Positions 30,082-39,612 are shown, numbered from the stretch's first letter. The stretch is 64,000 bases of DNA from JAPWJZ01 sp041287865 (GCA_041287865.1 JBGGMV010000008.1:74318-138317); one strand, 5' to 3'. Notes: generated from the sequence alone by a model not told the origin. Program-made: numbers and translations.

Positions 30082-32967
30082 ATGCCCCAGCCGATCGCAG
30101 AACTGGAACAACGAAACGATTTTATCCGCCGTCATATCGGGCCGTCTGAGTCCGATATCGCCGCCATGCTGCGTACGGTGGGTGCATCGTCACTTGATGA
30201 TCTGGTCACCAAGGTTCTTCCTGCCGCCATCCGCGAAAAAACCGCGCCCGTCACCGGTGACTCGATGACGGAACATGAAGCGCTGGCCCTGCTCGACAGC
30301 ATGGCGAAGCAGAACAAAGTCTACCGCTCGCTGATCGGCACGGGTTACTACGATACGCTAACGCCGAACGTCATTCTGCGCAACGTGCTGCAAAACCCCG
30401 GCTGGTACACGGCCTATACGCCCTATCAGCCCGAAATTTCCCAAGGGCGCCTTGAAGCGCTGATCAATTTCCAGCAAGTCACGATGGACCTGACGGGCAT
30501 GCCGCTCGCCAATGCCTCGATGCTTGACGAAGGCACCTCCGCCGCCGAAGCCATGACTTTGGCAAAACGTGTTGGCGGTTCGGCCAGCAATACTTTCCTT
30601 GTGTCGGACGATTGCCACCCCCAGACGATTGCTGTCGTGGAAACCCGCGCCAAGCCGCTGGGTATTCAGGTCGTTGTCGGTAAAGCCGCTGACCTTGTCG
30701 AAAAAGACGGCTTCGCCATCCTGCTGCAATACCCCGGCACGTCGGGCGCAGTTGTCGATTACGCTGCGCTGGCCGCAAAAGCGAAATCGAAGAATATCGC
30801 CGTCGCCGTGGCAACCGATCTTCTCGCGCTTACGCTTCTCAAGCCCCCCGGCGAATGGGGCGCGGATATCGTTTTCGGTTCGGCGCAGCGCTTCGGCGTG
30901 CCGCTCGGCTACGGCGGCCCGCATGCCGCTTTCTTTGCCGCGCAGGATGCCTACAAACGTTCTATCCCCGGCCGCATCGTCGGCGTTTCGGTCGACAGCA
31001 AAGGCAAGCCTGCCTATCGCCTCGCCCTGCAAACGCGCGAGCAGCATATCCGCCGCGAAAAAGCGACGAGCAACATTTGCACAGCGCAGGTGCTGCTGGC
31101 CAATATCGCGGCCTTCTACGCCGTCTATCACGGCCCCGAAGGTCTAAAGACCATCGCCACCCGCACGCACCGTCTTGCCGCGATTTTCGCGGAAGGCCTC
31201 AAGAAACTGGGCTTCCAAGTCACCACCGCGCATTTCTTTGACACCGTGACGGTTGACTGCGGCAAGCACGCGCAGGAAATCATTTCCCGCGCGCACCAGA
31301 AAGAAATTAACCTGCGCGATTTCGGCGACGGCCGCCTTGGTGTGTCGCTCGACGAAAAATCAACCCGCGCGGAAGTCTTCACGCTCTGGCAGATCTTCTC
31401 TGGCAAGGGCGCGCTGGGCTTCAGCGTCGAGGCGCTTGACGCCAGCGTGCCGGACCAGATTCCGGCTGCGCTGAAACGCACCTCGGAATATCTCACGCAC
31501 CCCACCTTCCACCTCTATCGTTCCGAAACCGATATGCTGCGCTATCTGCGGCATCTGGAACACAAGGATATCGCGCTCAACCGCTCGATGATCCCGCTCG
31601 GTTCCTGCACGATGAAGCTGAACGCGACAGTCGAGATGATTCCGGTGACATGGCCAGAATTCGGCAATATGCACCCCTTCGCGCCGCTCGATCAGGCGCA
31701 GGGCTATGCGGCCATGCTGAAAGATCTGGAACAGAAACTTTGCACGCTGACAGATTTCGCGGCGGTAACGCTGCAGCCTAACGCTGGATCGCAGGGCGAA
31801 TATGCGGGCCTGCTGACCATTCGTGCCTATCACGAATCAAAAGGTCAGGCACACCGCAATATCTGCCTGATTCCCTCGTCCGCGCATGGCACCAACCCCG
31901 CGACCGCCGTTATGGCTGGCATGGAAGTTGTCATCACGGCTTGCGACGACAACGGCAACGTTGACCTTGGCGACCTGCGCGCGAAAGCGGCGGAGCATAA
32001 GGATAAACTGGCCGCCCTGATGGTCACCTATCCCTCCACCCACGGCGTTTTCGAGGAAGAAATCCGCGAGATTTGCAAGATCATCCACGACAACGGCGGC
32101 CAAGTGTATATGGATGGCGCGAACTTCAACGCCATGGTGGGCCTCGCCTGCCCCGGCAAGATCGGCGCCGACGTCATGCACATGAACCTGCATAAAACCT
32201 TCTGCATCCCGCATGGCGGCGGCGGTCCCGGCATGGGGCCCATTGGCGTCGGTGAACACCTCGCGCCCTTCCTGCCCGGCCATCCGCTGCTGGAAGGCGT
32301 GGGCGGCGAAAACGCCATCGGCCCCGTATCGGCTGCGCCCTATGGCTCGGCCTCGATCCTGCCGATCAGCTGGGTCTATATCGCGCTGATGGGCACGGAA
32401 GGGTTGAAGAAGGCGACGCAGGTCGCCATCCTGAACGCCAACTACATCGCCAAGCGTCTCGAAAAACATTACCCGACCCTTTATAAGGGCAAGCAAGGTT
32501 ATGTGGCGCATGAATGTATCCTCGACACCCGCCCGCTGAAAACCTCGGCTGGCATCAGCGTCGACGATATCGCCAAGCGCCTGATGGATTTCGGCTTCCA
32601 CGCGCCCACCATGTCCTTCCCCGTTCCCGGCACGCTGATGATCGAGCCGACGGAATCCGAAGGCAAGGCGGAGCTGGACCGCTTTATCGAAGCGCTGACC
32701 GTTATCCGCGCCGAGATTGCCAAGGTGGAAAAGGGCGAATGGCCGCAGGGCAACAACCCGCTGGCGCTCGCCCCGCATACGCTGGCTGACCTGACGGCGG
32801 AGAAATGGGATCGCCCCTATACCCGCCACGACGGCGCTTTCCCGGCTGCGCATCTGCTGACGGATAAATACTGGACGCCCGTCAACCGCATCGACCATGC
32901 GGCCGGCGACCGTAACCTCGTCTGCGCCTGCCCGCCGATCGAGGCTTACAGCGAAGCGGCTGAATAA
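30082..32967 (+). CDS. gcvP: Glycine dehydrogenase (decarboxylating), P protein
   Basis: 961 residues, full-length fused P protein as in E. coli rather than split subunits. PLP enzyme that decarboxylates glycine and loads H protein. The PLP lysine sits in MNLHKTFCIPHGGGGPGMGPIG, and the Gly-rich loop follows it. The N-terminal half is the GcvPA-like pseudo-domain (RHIGPSESDIAAML, SLIGTGYYDTLTP). I start at the ATG 30082, nine bases after AAAGGA; an earlier in-frame ATG at 30055 overlaps gcvH. The L protein (lpd) is not in the window. Confidence 0.97.
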   Translation: MPQPIAELEQRNDFIRRHIGPSESDIAAMLRTVGASSLDDLVTKVLPAAIREKTAPVTGDSMTEHEALALLDSMAKQNKVYRSLIGTGYYDTLTPNVILRNVLQNPGWYTAYTPYQPEISQGRLEALINFQQVTMDLTGMPLANASMLDEGTSAAEAMTLAKRVGGSASNTFLVSDDCHPQTIAVVETRAKPLGIQVVVGKAADLVEKDGFAILLQYPGTSGAVVDYAALAAKAKSKNIAVAVATDLLALTLLKPPGEWGADIVFGSAQRFGVPLGYGGPHAAFFAAQDAYKRSIPGRIVGVSVDSKGKPAYRLALQTREQHIRREKATSNICTAQVLLANIAAFYAVYHGPEGLKTIATRTHRLAAIFAEGLKKLGFQVTTAHFFDTVTVDCGKHAQEIISRAHQKEINLRDFGDGRLGVSLDEKSTRAEVFTLWQIFSGKGALGFSVEALDASVPDQIPAALKRTSEYLTHPTFHLYRSETDMLRYLRHLEHKDIALNRSMIPLGSCTMKLNATVEMIPVTWPEFGNMHPFAPLDQAQGYAAMLKDLEQKLCTLTDFAAVTLQPNAGSQGEYAGLLTIRAYHESKGQAHRNICLIPSSAHGTNPATAVMAGMEVVITACDDNGNVDLGDLRAKAAEHKDKLAALMVTYPSTHGVFEEEIREICKIIHDNGGQVYMDGANFNAMVGLACPGKIGADVMHMNLHKTFCIPHGGGGPGMGPIGVGEHLAPFLPGHPLLEGVGGENAIGPVSAAPYGSASILPISWVYIALMGTEGLKKATQVAILNANYIAKRLEKHYPTLYKGKQGYVAHECILDTRPLKTSAGISVDDIAKRLMDFGFHAPTMSFPVPGTLMIEPTESEGKAELDRFIEALTVIRAEIAKVEKGEWPQGNNPLALAPHTLADLTAEKWDRPYTRHDGAFPAAHLLTDKYWTPVNRIDHAAGDRNLVCACPPIEAYSEAAE

Positions 32968-33062
32968 TCACGGGCAACTCCTTTGCATAACCCCGCGTCG
33001 CAAGCGCGGGAACTGAAATCCATGCTTTGGCGTTAGGGACTGAACCAAGTAAACTCTCCTGC

Positions 33063-34118
33063 ATGGGTGTTTCACTGCGCGGTTTTGTTTTCACAGTCTT
33101 TGTCCTTCTTACCTTCGCTGCCCCTGCGCTGGCAGAGGAGGAAAAACCGACGCTGCAGCAGGAAGTCGCGCGGCGGCTGGTCGATTTGAAGGAACGCCGC
33201 TTTATCACCTTCAATTCCGAAAACGACCTCTATGCGCCCGGCGGCAACGACGAGAACTATACCAATGGCGCGCGCGTGACATTCTTCCACGTCGGCGAGA
33301 AGCCGCACCCTATCTTCAACAACCTCGACCGCATCGTGCCGGTCTTTACCATCAACCCCACCACCAGCGTCTATTACACGCTGGGCCATAACCTCTACAC
33401 GCCCAAGGACATCACGATGGTGGCGCAGGACCCGAACGACCGGCCCTGGGCGGCCTTTCTTTACGGCTCGGCCGGCCTTGTCAGCATCACCGACAACCAT
33501 ATTGATGAAATGGAAGCGACCATCGGCATCATCGGCCCCGCGGCGCTCGGCGAACAGGTGCAGAAATTCGTGCACGAGCATGTTTCCGACAGCCCCACGC
33601 CGCGCGGCTGGGACAACCAGCTGAAGAACGAACCCGGCCTGATGCTGTCGTGGGAGCGCCGCTGGCCAGAATTATACGGGCACGAGGCTTTGGGCTTGTC
33701 GGCCGGCTTTACGCCGCATCTGGGCGCGACGGTTGGTAACGTTTACACCTATGCCAGCGCCGGCATCAATTTCCGCCTCTCGCCGTTTGAATCGCGCTGG
33801 CAGGACAGCCCTATCCGCGTGCGCCCCGCCATGCCTGGCACCGGCGCCTTCATGACGAAGGAAGACAAATTCAGCTGGTATTTGTTCAGCGGGGTCGAGG
33901 GCCGCGCCGTGGCGCGCAACATCTTCCTCGACGGCAATACTTTCACCGACAGCCATGATGTTGATAAAGTGCCGCTGGTGGCGGACCTGAACGCGGGCCT
34001 CGCCTTCACCTACGGCGCCGCGCGGCTCAGCTACGCGCTCATCTACCGCACGAAAGAATTCGACAAGCAGGACGACCCCGGCATCTTCGGCACGGTCAGC
34101 TTCGGGTATCGGTTTTAG
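33063..34118 (+). CDS. LpxR-like outer-membrane lipid A deacylase family (DUF2219)
   Basis: 351 residues with a signal peptide (about 1-25, ALAEE) and a beta-rich mature chain ending in Phe (FGYRF), as outer-membrane barrels do. The LpxR signature is present: NSENDLY, then ENYTNGARV (Asn54-Asp55 and Thr67-Asn68), and a later His...Glu in DNHIDEMEATIGIIGPAALGEQVQ. LpxR removes the 3'-acyloxyacyl chain of lipid A. The start at 33063 gives the signal peptide; upstream in-frame residues look untranslated. The stop overlaps the convergent gene at 34115 by four bases. Confidence 0.85.
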   Translation: MGVSLRGFVFTVFVLLTFAAPALAEEEKPTLQQEVARRLVDLKERRFITFNSENDLYAPGGNDENYTNGARVTFFHVGEKPHPIFNNLDRIVPVFTINPTTSVYYTLGHNLYTPKDITMVAQDPNDRPWAAFLYGSAGLVSITDNHIDEMEATIGIIGPAALGEQVQKFVHEHVSDSPTPRGWDNQLKNEPGLMLSWERRWPELYGHEALGLSAGFTPHLGATVGNVYTYASAGINFRLSPFESRWQDSPIRVRPAMPGTGAFMTKEDKFSWYLFSGVEGRAVARNIFLDGNTFTDSHDVDKVPLVADLNAGLAFTYGAARLSYALIYRTKEFDKQDDPGIFGTVSFGYRF

Positions 34119-34570
34119 GGCTTAAAGCCTTTGGTCTGCGCACGGCCCGAATTCGTCTGGGCGCGGCCGCTGCGGGTCTGGCCGCGATAGCCCATGTCTT
34201 CCGCCTCTTTCATCAGGCCTTCCATTTTCTGCAGGAAGCCGGCGGGCAGGTCGGGGTTGATGGCAAAGGGTTTCGGCAGCGGGTCGGTCGCGGGCTTCAG
34301 ATATCCGATCGCCATGGGACGCGCACGGGTGCCGCAGGTAGGATCGTCATTGCTTTCGACCAGTTTGCTGTTCATCACGTCGTTGATGAAATCCTGCGGC
34401 GGTTTCCAGCCGATCTCGACATAGAGTTTCGCCATATCCGGCATCACCCAGCTGTTGCCGGATGAAAAGCACAGCGTCACATCGCCGGAGCTGTAAACCA
34501 CGTCCTTGTTACGCAGGTTCAGCTTCTCGGCTTCTTCGCGCGTCATATACTCGCAGCGGTGGAATCCCAT
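34115..34570 (-). CDS. Protein of unknown function
   Basis: 151 residues, no signal peptide. Visible features are two cysteines in TLCFSSGNSW and DPTCGTRARP, a Pro-rich centre and a C-terminal repeat (SGRAQTNSGRAQT) encoded by a short direct DNA repeat. It starts one base after the stop of the gene at 34572-34874, so the two are co-transcribed. I recognise no family. Confidence 0.65.
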   Translation of the reverse strand: MGFHRCEYMTREEAEKLNLRNKDVVYSSGDVTLCFSSGNSWVMPDMAKLYVEIGWKPPQDFINDVMNSKLVESNDDPTCGTRARPMAIGYLKPATDPLPKPFAINPDLPAGFLQKMEGLMKEAEDMGYRGQTRSGRAQTNSGRAQTKGFKP

Positions 34571-34571
34571 C

Positions 34572-34874
34572 TTACAGCTCCCTCTTCAGCGCATACATGG
34601 ATGTGGTCATTTTCTCGACCTTCTCGACGTTTTTCACGCTCTTCACCACTTCCAGCGCTTCGGGCGTCGCGTAGATCTGCGCGGAACGGGCATGACCCGG
34701 CACGCGCGATGCGGCGAAGGCAAATTCGGCGGAGAGGCCTTTTTCGGCCAGCTGCGTCTTGATATTGCGCTTCACGCCGCCCGTGATCTTGCGCTGGGTT
34801 GCAATGAAGGTGTCGGTCGACGTCGTCGTATCCGCGCTGGTGATATGCAGGTTGTAAAGCTGTGCCTTGGCCAT
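34572..34874 (-). CDS. Small unknown protein
   Basis: 100 residues from the ATG at 34874, which follows AAGGGCG; the open frame extends 15 codons upstream without a better site. The sequence suggests a small alpha/beta fold (QLYNLHITSADTTTSTDTF; YATPEALEVVKSVKNVEKV). No signal peptide. It is the first gene of a two-gene operon behind a TTGACATAAT promoter. No family recognised. Confidence 0.65.
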   Translation of the reverse strand: MAKAQLYNLHITSADTTTSTDTFIATQRKITGGVKRNIKTQLAEKGLSAEFAFAASRVPGHARSAQIYATPEALEVVKSVKNVEKVEKMTTSMYALKREL

Positions 34875-34909
34875 GGAAAAACGCCCTTCTTCGAATTTCA
34901 AACAAACCC

Positions 34910-34938
34910 CTTCTAACAACCCTCAAAAATTATGTCAA
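34910..34938 (-). promoter_or_regulatory. Promoter, TTGACATAAT type
   Basis: Minus strand TTGACA (34938-34933), 17-bp spacer starting TAATT, TAGAAG (34915-34910). Confidence 0.6.
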
Positions 34939-35060
34939 CCGCGCTTAATCGCCTTTGAATTCAAGCATATAAAAATCTGCTCGTTCCCTCTGGCGGAAAA
35001 CCGGGACGTATAATATGGTTATCTCCCTTACTATCGTACCGTAAGCTTGAGAGGGATTTG

Positions 35061-36143
35061 ATGTCCGCCGGACTGCTCGCCCTGCTGCAAGAAACCGCCA
35101 CCGCCACGCAAGGCGCGATGGTCAAAACGACAGGGGTCGTCTGCGACGACCTCGCGGTCAGCTGCAACCAGTTCATCGGCGGCCAGCCCGACCGCAAAAT
35201 CCCCATGGTGATGAAGGTCGCCAAACGCTCGCTCATTAACAAAGCCATTTTAATCCCCTCGGCCCTCGCGCTCTCGCTCACCTTCCCCGCGGCTATTTTG
35301 CCGGCGCTGGCCGTGGGCGGCGCGCTGCTCTGCTACGACAGCATGCACAAGATCACGCACAAGGCCATCAAGCCGCCGCCCGTCGCGGTGAGCGAAGCCT
35401 ATGCCAACGACCATGCCGCCTGGGAAAAGCGCCATGTGAAAAGCGCGATGCATACCGACCTTGTCCTTTCGGCCGAGGTGACGACGGTGTCGCTCTGGAG
35501 CGTGACGGGCGCGCCCGTCCTTGTCCAGCTGGGCACGCTGACCGCGACCGGCCTTGCCATGACCGCCGCGGTTTATACGGCTGTTGCGGCCATCATCAAG
35601 ATGGATGATGCCGGCGTCGCGCTGGAAAAAGTGAAGGGTAACGGCCTGTTTGCGAAAACCTGCCACAAGGCGGGTAAAGCCATCGGCCATGTCGCGCCGA
35701 AACTGATTAAAACCATCGGCGTCGTCGGCATGGCCGCGATGTTCCTAGTCGGCGGCACGATGCTGGTGCATGGCATTCCGGGCGGCGAGCATCTGGTCGG
35801 TGCCGCCGTGTCGGCCCTTGGCGCGAATGCCGTGGTGCAGGCCGTGGCGGTCGTCGCGCTGCAATTCGGCGTCGGTGTTGTGGCGGGCATTGCCTCGCTC
35901 CCCGTCGCCAAGGTCGTTATCCCCGCCTACAAGAAATCCGTTGCTTGGACGCGCAAGCTGTTCGGCAAGCCCGATATCACAAAACCGCTTGCGCAATCAC
36001 CCCAAGCACCTGAACCCGCGCCGAAGCTTCTGCCGCCCAAGGGCAGCGCCAGCACGGCGCTCAATGCCGCTGTCAGGCTGGACGCGCCCGCCAACGACAC
36101 GCAGGCAAAACCCGTCCTTGCCGCAAAACCGCCCAAGCCATAA
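35061..36143 (+). CDS. Diverged DUF808 (YedI-like) membrane protein, copy 1
   Basis: 360 residues with several transmembrane helices. The N-terminus (AGLLALLQETATATQGAMVKTTGVVCDDLAV) aligns with the DUF808 signature (LLALLDDIA...KKTAGIVGDDLAVNAQ), and so does the VAKRSLINKAILIPSALAL stretch, but the conserved DD is lost. The C-terminus is a 60-residue Pro/Ala/Lys tail. I start at the ATG 35061 after GAGGG. DUF808 function is unknown. It is one of three copies in 4.6 kb and the most diverged. Confidence 0.82.
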   Translation: MSAGLLALLQETATATQGAMVKTTGVVCDDLAVSCNQFIGGQPDRKIPMVMKVAKRSLINKAILIPSALALSLTFPAAILPALAVGGALLCYDSMHKITHKAIKPPPVAVSEAYANDHAAWEKRHVKSAMHTDLVLSAEVTTVSLWSVTGAPVLVQLGTLTATGLAMTAAVYTAVAAIIKMDDAGVALEKVKGNGLFAKTCHKAGKAIGHVAPKLIKTIGVVGMAAMFLVGGTMLVHGIPGGEHLVGAAVSALGANAVVQAVAVVALQFGVGVVAGIASLPVAKVVIPAYKKSVAWTRKLFGKPDITKPLAQSPQAPEPAPKLLPPKGSASTALNAAVRLDAPANDTQAKPVLAAKPPKP

Positions 36144-36145
36144 AA

Positions 36146-36185
36146 AGCTATCCCCGTATTGATCAGGGGCAATACGGGGATAGCT
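36146..36185. terminator. Perfect 16-bp stem, terminator for convergent genes
   Basis: Arms 36146-36161 and 36170-36185 (AGCTATCCCCGTATTG and its complement) are perfectly paired around an 8-nt loop. Read on the minus strand the stem is followed by TTTTTA, fitting termination of the gene at 36224; on the plus strand it begins two bases after the DUF808 stop. A further inverted repeat TGCGCCG...CGGCGCA is at 36191-36219. Confidence 0.65.
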
Positions 36186-36223
36186 GTCATTGCGCCGGGA
36201 TGGAGTCCTTGGCGGCGCAAATC

Positions 36224-36415
36224 CTAGCGCGTGTCGCGTGTCGCGTCTTTCATTTCGTGTGCAAGATCTTTTGTGGCGTCGGTTACATTGTCGATCGCCC
36301 GGCCGATTTTCGCACCGGGGGTCTGCGACTGGTAATCGTGCCGTTCATAAGCCAGCAGCCCGATAACGGCCAAAAGTACCACAATCACAATCGCCATAGC
36401 GTTTTCGTTGCGCAT
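36224..36415 (-). CDS. Small single-pass membrane protein
   Basis: 63 residues: one N-terminal transmembrane helix (AIVIVVLLAVIGLLAY), then an amphipathic charged helix (AIDNVTDATKDLAHEMKDATRDTR). A strong ACAGGAGGACC site seven bases before the ATG supports translation. Such YtxH- or entericidin-like proteins are common in stress responses, but no family can be named. Confidence 0.7.
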   Translation of the reverse strand: MRNENAMAIVIVVLLAVIGLLAYERHDYQSQTPGAKIGRAIDNVTDATKDLAHEMKDATRDTR

Positions 36416-36484
36416 GATGGTCCTCCTGTTTCTGGTGAACAGTATCCTTCAACAGGACAAACAGGAGGCAGAGCAAAGAGTTCC

Positions 36485-37225
36485 CTAACGCACGTTTCCG
36501 ATCGAATTCTTGACCGTGTCATGCTTGATTTTGGGCATCGGCGGGGGCTCGGGAATGCGCGAAGGCTCGGCAGGCGTGGGCGTGCTGTTTTTCAGCGTGC
36601 CCAATTGGCGGCAATCGATATTGGGGTTGGGACAGGGTTTTTTCTGCGTTAATCCTTCGGGCGCCTGCGGGCCTTTTTGTTCCGCATGGCGCTGACGGGC
36701 GCGTTCGACCCGTTCGGCGTGCCGGCGGCGGCGTTCTTCCTCGATCTTGCGCTGGCGGGCTTCGCGGGCCGCCTCGCGGCGTCTTTCCTGTTCCGCACGC
36801 TGGCGCAGGCGTTCCAGCCTTGCCTGCTGGCGGCGCTCGGCCGCTTCGCGCTCGGCTTTCATACGGGCAAGGCGTTCCTCGATGCGGCGGCGTTTCAGGG
36901 CCTCGCGCTCGCGCTTCAGCTCTTCCTTCAGGGTTTTCTCGGCCTCGCGCAGGGCGTCCTTTTTCAGGCGGTCATCGTTCATGTCCTTCAACATGTCTTT
37001 CATGTCCTTGCGGGCGTCTTCGGAGATAAGGCTGAACATCAACTGGATGGCGTCCTCGACGGGCATCTTGCTGAAATCGATGCCCGCGGGGCTCTGAGCC
37101 TGTTTCTGCCCCTGTACCGGCGCGGCGACAACGGTGGAGGCGCCCAATCCCGCCTTGGCGGGCTGGGCGGCGGGGGCGGCGGGGGTGAACAACAGCAGGG
37201 CAATGAAAAGGGCGGCGAGGCGCAT
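36485..37225 (-). CDS. Secreted long coiled-coil / single-helix protein
   Basis: 246 residues. A signal peptide (about 1-19) is followed by a short segment (DFSKMPVEDAIQLMFSLISED) and then about 110 residues of Arg/Glu/Lys/Ala-rich helix (KREREALKRRRIEERLARM, RRREAAREARQRKIEEERRR), then a Pro-rich tail with two cysteines (CPNPNIDCR). GGAG precedes the ATG. The likely place is the periplasm, where the helix could span distance between membranes or bind the wall. It resembles in style the charged repeat protein at 1404 but is not a sequence paralogue. Confidence 0.72.
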   Translation of the reverse strand: MRLAALFIALLLFTPAAPAAQPAKAGLGASTVVAAPVQGQKQAQSPAGIDFSKMPVEDAIQLMFSLISEDARKDMKDMLKDMNDDRLKKDALREAEKTLKEELKREREALKRRRIEERLARMKAEREAAERRQQARLERLRQRAEQERRREAAREARQRKIEEERRRRHAERVERARQRHAEQKGPQAPEGLTQKKPCPNPNIDCRQLGTLKNSTPTPAEPSRIPEPPPMPKIKHDTVKNSIGNVR

Positions 37226-37328
37226 AAAAATACTCCATGAAGATAGGGAAGATTAGCCCTTCTGCGTGACCGAAACAGCCCCGAATCTTAACGGCAGCCA
37301 GACCCCGAATGGTGCGTCCATAATTGTG

Positions 37329-37359
37329 GTATCATGATACTAAATATCTGATTTATAAT
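37329..37359 (+). promoter_or_regulatory. Palindrome and -10 box before DUF808 pair
   Basis: A perfect 12-bp palindrome GTATCATGATAC (37329-37340) lies where a -35 box is expected, 13 bp before TATAAT (37354-37359). No good -35 is present, so an activator site is plausible. Confidence 0.4.
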
Positions 37360-37443
37360 GTTAATTACGATACTTCTTTCCAAGCCCATTAAAACCCCGT
37401 ACCCTATTTACCTAACAGGCTCAACAACCCGAGGAGGACTATT

Positions 37444-38631
37444 TTGGCTGCTACCGGACTACTTGCGATCCTTGATGATATTGCAGCGATGACGAAGATT
37501 GCGGCCAAGAAGACCGCCGGCATCGCAGGCGACGATCTGGCGGTGAACGCGCATGCGGTGGCGAACGGCAAGGGCGGGATCGACCCCAAGCGCGAGCTGC
37601 CCATCGTCTGGGAAATTGCCAAGGGTTCCTTCAAGAACAAGTTCCTCTACCTGATCCCGGGCGCGATGCTGCTGACGGCCGTTGCCCCCTGGGCGATCCC
37701 CCCGCTGATGATGGCGGGCGGCGCCTTCCTCTGCTACGAGGGCATCGAGAAAGTCATCCACAAGAAAGGCAAGGACTCGGACGAGGAAAAACGCCTGCTT
37801 GCCGAAATGGATTCAAAAGAGCTTGAAAAGAAAAAGATCGCCGGCGCGATCAAGACCGACGTGATCCTTTCCGCCGAAATCGTCGTTGTGACGCTGGGCG
37901 CGATCGCAGGTTCTACGTTATTGGTGCAGGCGGCCACGCTGGCCGCCGTCGGCGTCATCATGACGGTCGGCATTTACGGCCTTGTCGGCGGCCTAGTGAA
38001 GCTCGACGATATCGGCCTGCACCTGCAGAAGAAAGAAGGCGACGGTTTCGGTGCGAAATGCCAGCGCACGCTCGGCAAATGCCTTGTGAAAGGCGTACCG
38101 CCCTTTATGAAATGCCTTTCGGTCGTCGGCACCGCCGCCATGTTCGCGGTGGGCGGCGGTATTATATTGCACGGCATCCCGATGCTGGGCCATGCGGTCG
38201 CGGGCCTTGCCCATGCCGCAACCTCGATCCCCGTTGTCGCGGGCCTGATTGAATCGGGCATTGCGATTGCGGCCGGCGTTGCAACCGGCTTTGCCGCTAT
38301 CCCTGCCGTCAAGGCGATCTCGAAGCCGCTCGGCAAGGTGATGGAAGTCTGCAAGAACGCCGTCGACATCGTGAAAGACGCCATGACGCGCATCCCCCTG
38401 CTCAACAAGCTGGTGAAAAAACCCGTAGCCGCGAACGAGAACAAACCGCTCTCCGCGCCGAAGAAGCCCGAGGCAGCACCCGCCCTTGCCAATGCGCCCG
38501 ACCTGACCGCCAAACATGCCAAGGCCGCCAAGCCCGCGCCCAAAGTGGTGCCGGAGCCGCCCCCGCCCGCGCATTACCCGCCGCCCGGCGAGTTCCAGAA
38601 AGAACTGAAACAGAACCGCTATAACGGCTAG
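37444..38631 (+). CDS. DUF808 (YedI-like) membrane protein, copy 2
   Basis: 395 residues starting at a TTG eight bases after GAGGAGG. The family signature is intact (LLAILDDIAAMTKIAAKKTAGIAGDDLAVNA; PKRELPIVWEIAKGSFKNKF). About eight hydrophobic helices, including GGAFLCYEG and MFAVGGGIILHGIPM motifs. A long Pro/Ala/Lys C-terminal tail of about 70 residues is not part of the family. Followed 54 bases later by copy 3 on the same strand. Function unknown. Confidence 0.88.
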   Translation: MAATGLLAILDDIAAMTKIAAKKTAGIAGDDLAVNAHAVANGKGGIDPKRELPIVWEIAKGSFKNKFLYLIPGAMLLTAVAPWAIPPLMMAGGAFLCYEGIEKVIHKKGKDSDEEKRLLAEMDSKELEKKKIAGAIKTDVILSAEIVVVTLGAIAGSTLLVQAATLAAVGVIMTVGIYGLVGGLVKLDDIGLHLQKKEGDGFGAKCQRTLGKCLVKGVPPFMKCLSVVGTAAMFAVGGGIILHGIPMLGHAVAGLAHAATSIPVVAGLIESGIAIAAGVATGFAAIPAVKAISKPLGKVMEVCKNAVDIVKDAMTRIPLLNKLVKKPVAANENKPLSAPKKPEAAPALANAPDLTAKHAKAAKPAPKVVPEPPPPAHYPPPGEFQKELKQNRYNG

Positions 38632-38685
38632 CTTCACAAAAGCTTCAAATTAGGGCATTCTTTGCTTCCAACGAGAGGATGACCC

Positions 38686-39612
38686 ATGGCCGGCGGCGGC
38701 TTGCTTGCATTACTGGACGATATCACCGTGCTGCTCGACGACATCGCCGCGATGTCGAAGGTGGCGGCGGTAAAGACCTCCGGCATCGTCGGCGACGACC
38801 TTGCCGTGAACGCGCAGGCGCTTGTAGGCCTCGATCCGAAACGGGAATTACCCATCGTCTGGCGCGTGGCCAAGGGCTCGCTGAAAAATAAATTCATCCT
38901 CGTCCCGACCGCCCTGCTCCTGTCCGCCTTTGCCGAATGGGCGATCACGCCGCTGCTGATGATCGGCGGCGCGTTCCTCTGCTACGAGGGCGCCGAAAAG
39001 ATCATGCACGCGATCAAGCCCGACGCCGCCGACAAGCGGCACGAAAAGGAACTGATCGAAGCCGGTCACCTGAGCGCGAAATCGGTCATGGAGGTCGAGA
39101 AGGAAAAAATCGGCGAGGCCGTGAACACCGACTTCATCCTTTCCGCCGAAATCATCGCCGTCGCGCTGGGCTCGGTCAAGGAAATGAGCTTTGCCGTGCA
39201 AACGGGCGTCCTGGCGGGCATCGGCATCGGGATGACTGTCTTTGTGTACGGCCTAGTCGGCTGCATCATCAAGCTTGACGATCTCGGCATGTGGCTCGCC
39301 AAGAAGAAAAGCCGCGCGGCGCAGAAACTGGGCCTCTGGATACTGAAGGCCATGCCCTATTTCATGAAGACGCTGACCGTCGTCGGCACCATCGCCATGT
39401 TCGCGGTGGGCGGCGGCATCATCCTGCACGGCATCCCTGCTGTTAAAGACGCGATGCACCACTGGAGCAGCTGGATCTCCGTCCCCTCCACCATTGTCGC
39501 AGGCCTGATCATCGGCTTCCTCTGCATCCCCGTCGCCCATGTGCTGGCCAAGCCCTTTGGCAAGATCATGAAGGCCGTCAAAAAGGCGATGCCGAAATTC
39601 AAGAAAGCCTAG
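38686..39612 (+). CDS. DUF808 (YedI-like) membrane protein, copy 3
   Basis: 308 residues, the length and sequence closest to the family norm (GGGLLALLDDITVLLDDIA, KVAAVKTSGIVGDDLAVNAQ, KRELPIVWRVAKGSLKNKF). About eight transmembrane helices with the GGAFLCYEGAEKIMHA and MFAVGGGIILHGIPA motifs, then a basic C-terminus. AGAGGATGACC precedes the ATG. It lies directly behind copy 2 and is probably co-transcribed with it. Inner-membrane protein of unknown role. Confidence 0.9.
   Translation: MAGGGLLALLDDITVLLDDIAAMSKVAAVKTSGIVGDDLAVNAQALVGLDPKRELPIVWRVAKGSLKNKFILVPTALLLSAFAEWAITPLLMIGGAFLCYEGAEKIMHAIKPDAADKRHEKELIEAGHLSAKSVMEVEKEKIGEAVNTDFILSAEIIAVALGSVKEMSFAVQTGVLAGIGIGMTVFVYGLVGCIIKLDDLGMWLAKKKSRAAQKLGLWILKAMPYFMKTLTVVGTIAMFAVGGGIILHGIPAVKDAMHHWSSWISVPSTIVAGLIIGFLCIPVAHVLAKPFGKIMKAVKKAMPKFKKA

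Noticed and set aside
32992..33010. CCCGCG/CGCGGG hairpin after gcvP as terminator
   Set aside because: Only six base pairs and no U-run.
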